Shown: positions 60,666-64,000 of the stretch, one piece after another
Layout of the letters: each line of letters opens with the position of its first letter
Numbering within the stretch: the first letter of the stretch is position 1
Assembly: GCA_014529385.2 (NCBI GenBank)
Contig: CM043951.1
Span: forward strand, 112,410,969 to 112,474,968
Direction of reading: 5' to 3'
DNA length: 64,000 nt
Origin: Adiantum capillus-veneris
Lineage: Eukaryota > Streptophyta > Polypodiopsida > Polypodiales > Pteridaceae
Notes under the pieces: generated by a model
Told to the model about the DNA's origin: nothing
The model's database searches: none
Seen by the model: the letters and a program-made list of their open reading frames with translations, nothing else
Program-made: the position numbers and the translations under genes

Positions 60666-62686
60666 AGACAATTACACAAGCCAACACTAATTATGTTAAA
60701 TTAAACAGTAATCAACACAAAAACATAAGCATACCTCCATGATTAAGTCGTAGGTGACGTATTAGGCCCAATTGGTCACACTAATCATAGACACACTAAT
60801 CTCTTATGAGTCAATACACACACTAATATCTTCTTAGCACTCAAGGCTTTGCAAGACTCTTTTATAGGTTGTAGACACACCTTGGATTCTTTCCACATTG
60901 GATTCTTTCAACATTGGATACTATAGAGAATCCAATGTTTGAAAAAAATCAATGTTTAAATTTTTAATCATATATTCGAACTTTATACCCTAGTTTAATC
61001 TTTGTCGTAATAAATGCAGACCATGTCTTCTTCTTCCACACCACGCTTTCGTAGCATTGAGGATTTCATGGGGGACAGGATGTCATATCCCGACGCTCTC
61101 TTTGCCTATCATTCACAGCCGTCGCCTCAACAGTCATCATCAGGGCTCGGCTGGTTTCGGGACGCTCTTGGTGGGTCCGCTGCCCTACCTGTGACCGATC
61201 CACATATAGAGAGGGCATTGCGTCTTCAGGCTGAGTGGTTAGGTTCGCAGCATACCCTTACGCAGCGCTATTCACCAACGCAGCTAGCAGCTTTTGCATT
61301 ATCAGAGGTCTCTACTCCGACTGGTGGTACTCCATACTTGCAGAGTTTTCCAGCTATAGCTCCAGGTTCAACTTTTCCTTCACAGGGTCCAACGTCCCAG
61401 GTTCCGACGCCGTTGGGTGGGACGCCACGGGCGTCCACCTATCCATCACCTATCCCACCTTCTGTCCCAGATTCACGCGCCGGTCGATCTCGATGAGGGA
61501 GCAGAGCTAGTTGTCCTCCAGATTCTCCTCCACAGTCACCGCTCCTTGCTCCAACAGAAGATGAGAACCATGACATGCCTTCACCAGATGCTCGCCGGTT
61601 ATACTACGAGGTTCATAGAGGAGGTATGGTGGATCTCGGGACAGCGCTGGGCAGGAGATTCCGCACACACGTCAACCAATTAATCCACTCCACATATATC
61701 AATTGTTTTCTCAAATTTGATCATCAAGATCCCTACAACCTCACATATATAGAGACAACCATGCACATGCGTTTCCCCAACCCTGAGGGGCAACAATTCT
61801 CAAGGCAATGGTTGCAAGAGCATGTCAAAACATTTCTCAAGAACAAAAAATCTAGTGTGAGGAGAGCTGCAAAGAAGACAATGGAGTCTCCAGAGCATAG
61901 CTATCAGCCAGGAAATGTCCATGATGTGGAGTGGGAGACAGCTATGGGCGAGAAAGAGGACCAAAGGGCAATGGGTGTGAGGATGTATACGCGTCAAGTT
62001 GAGGCCAAATCCCATCAGACTCCTACGCATTATGGTTCGGGAGGAAAAACGGCTTGGAAAGAAAAATATGTAAGTAAGAATATTTGTTTTATTGTAAAAA
62101 TTCTAATGTTTTTCATTTAATTAATTGGTTGCTATTTTTTGTCAGTATAACATTACCATGAGTCGCCCGACCACAGATGTGCAGAGATATAGAGAGAACC
62201 ATACCGAGTATAAAACTTGGTGTTGGTTGTTTGAAAATCAAATGATCTCTCGAAAGTCTGCAACATGTAAGTTCGAAAATGTTGCAGAAGTCTCCAACAT
62301 GTAAGTTTAATCTTATTTAAATAATCAAATTGTTGATTTTATATCAAATATTAAATAACAAAGTGTTAATTATTTCTTTTTCTGGTTTTGCAAAGTCAAG
62401 GAGTTCCACGCGAAATGCCGCCATCTCCCCCATGAACATCCTCTATTTTGTATACACGGGCCTTGTTTGCCCTATCCCACATGACCATACTCTATTTTGT
62501 ACACTCGGGCTTTTTTTGCCCTTTATGTAAATGCAATACCTATAATTTTTTGGCTCAATACCTCTCCCAATTGTAATTCCACTTATGTAAATGAAATTAT
62601 CAATCTTTTTTAGGCTCAATGTATTGTCCAATTGTGCTATTTTGTTGTAATTAATAATAATTTTGTAAAATATCTTAAATAAATGA

Positions 62687-62746
62687 AAAAACAGATGACC
62701 TTTTGGATGGTCCTGCAAAGGACAATCCAAACGGTCATCTGTTTTT
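62687..62746. repeat. Perfect-stem hairpin downstream of the plus gene
   Basis: AAAAACAGATGACC (62687-62700) pairs exactly with GGTCATCTGTTTTT (62733-62746). Inner stems TGGAT/ATCCA and GTCC/GGAC extend it, around a small loop. Confidence 0.85.
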
Positions 62747-62759
62747 TTATAATAAACCC

Positions 62760-62994
62760 GCCCGCGGTAATGCCTGCGATAACATCGACGCGGTAACTGT
62801 CGAGGGTATGCTTGCAGTAAACGACGCAGTAATAGACATGGAAATATAGCCTCCACCATTACCACGACTGTTACCACTAGACCATTACCGCAAATGTTGC
62901 CGCGGTCTTTTTCGCATACGGGAATTTTCATATTCCAAATTTGTTTGTTTTTTTTCCGTAATGTGAGCGATAATACTGCGCATATGTTATAGTG
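62760..62994. repeat. CACTA right subterminal motif cluster and terminus
   Basis: GCGGTAAT at 62764, GCGGTAAC at 62790, GCAGTAAT at 62827 and inverted ATTACCGC at 62884, with several near-matches. The end is ATAGTG at 62989-62994. Motifs occur in both orientations here, unlike the uniform left end. Confidence 0.75.
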
Positions 62995-62997
62995 GAT

Positions 62998-64000
<1,003 letters not shown>

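Larger units (their letters stand above)
59320..62435 (+). pseudogene. Second CACTA gene, probably TNPA-like, one in-frame TGA
   Basis: Model: non-coding exon about 59320-59467 (donor CAT/GTAAGT), intron to 61019, CDS exons 61023-62069, 62146-62300 and 62396-62435 (GT-AG, phases agree), ending TGA. The protein is about 413 residues. The N-terminal half is Ser/Pro/Gln/Thr-rich (RSIEDFMGDRMSYPD); the C-terminal half is basic and helical (FLKNKKSSVRRAAKKTM, then DVQRYRENHTEYKTWCW), suggesting DNA binding. A TGA at 61494-61496 interrupts it; the frame is open on both sides. In En/Spm the second protein binds subterminal repeats and regulates the promoter. Assignment rests on position and composition, not on a diagnostic motif. 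Confidence 0.65.
53268..62994. mobile_element. Complete CACTA (En/Spm) DNA transposon, 9727 bp
   Basis: The left end is CACTATGAGAG (53268 on) and the right end is ...GTTATAGTG (to 62994), so the inverted termini share CACTAT. A 3-bp target duplication GAT flanks it (53265-53267 and 62995-62997), as expected for this superfamily. Inside are a TNP2-type transposase gene (minus) and a second multi-exon gene (plus), transcribed divergently. A repeated GCGGTAAT motif occurs in both subterminal regions. The transposase gene is broken, so this copy is not autonomous. Confidence 0.93.

Overview
The window reads as intergenic DNA from a large, repeat-laden land-plant nuclear genome. It has spliced transposase genes with GT-AG introns, Ty1/copia, Ty3/gypsy, hAT and CACTA elements, solo LTRs, MITEs and many CT/GA tracts. 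A PPR relic with MYAKCG-type motifs next to so much decayed retroelement DNA would suit a fern or other non-seed plant; this is inference and only moderately supported. I found no intact host gene, rRNA, tRNA, CRISPR array or prokaryotic feature.

Layout. 1-2.7 kb: decayed copia element on the minus strand. 2.7-9.45 kb: unidentified decayed coding DNA on the minus strand (RING-like scrap, about 110-bp tandem repeats, two unrecognised gene-like stretches). 9.46-16.2 kb: a gag-only LTR retrotransposon (minus) with 1.7-kb LTRs. 16.5-30.3 kb: mostly anonymous DNA, with a pair of inverted MITEs, a second copy of the unrecognised gene-like repeat (22.2-23.7 kb) and small duplications. 30.3-33.66 kb: a complete non-coding LTR element (E1) packed with 171-bp repeats and a GATACCATG minisatellite. 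33.7-38.2 kb: microsatellites and an FCP1/NIF-phosphatase-like relic. 38.2-44.6 kb: LTR-like DNA, a gag relic, a PPR fragment and a truncated gypsy integrase region. 44.6-48.1 kb: a protein-kinase-like relic split by a second E-type element (E2). 49.5-52.7 kb: broken hAT transposase. 52.75-53.27 kb: a further LTR/gag piece, into which a complete 9.7-kb CACTA transposon (53268-62994, TSD GAT) has inserted. 63-64 kb: microsatellites.

The most structured unit is the CACTA element. A TNP2-type transposase gene (minus) and a second, probably TNPA-like gene (plus) diverge from a shared control region near 59.0-59.3 kb. A GCGGTAAT motif occurs in both subterminal regions and again just upstream of the TATA box of the plus gene, which suggests a transposase-binding site also used for autoregulation. 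The first intron of the plus gene holds about 0.9 kb of nested palindromic minisatellite. The TNP2 gene is broken (frameshifts, stops, a missing exon, a solo LTR in an intron), while the plus gene has only one in-frame TGA.

The other novel-looking unit is the E1/E2 family: short-LTR, tRNA-iMet-primed, apparently non-coding elements whose internal DNA is almost entirely tandem repeats. Their minisatellite repeats the reverse complement of the LTR/PBS junction.
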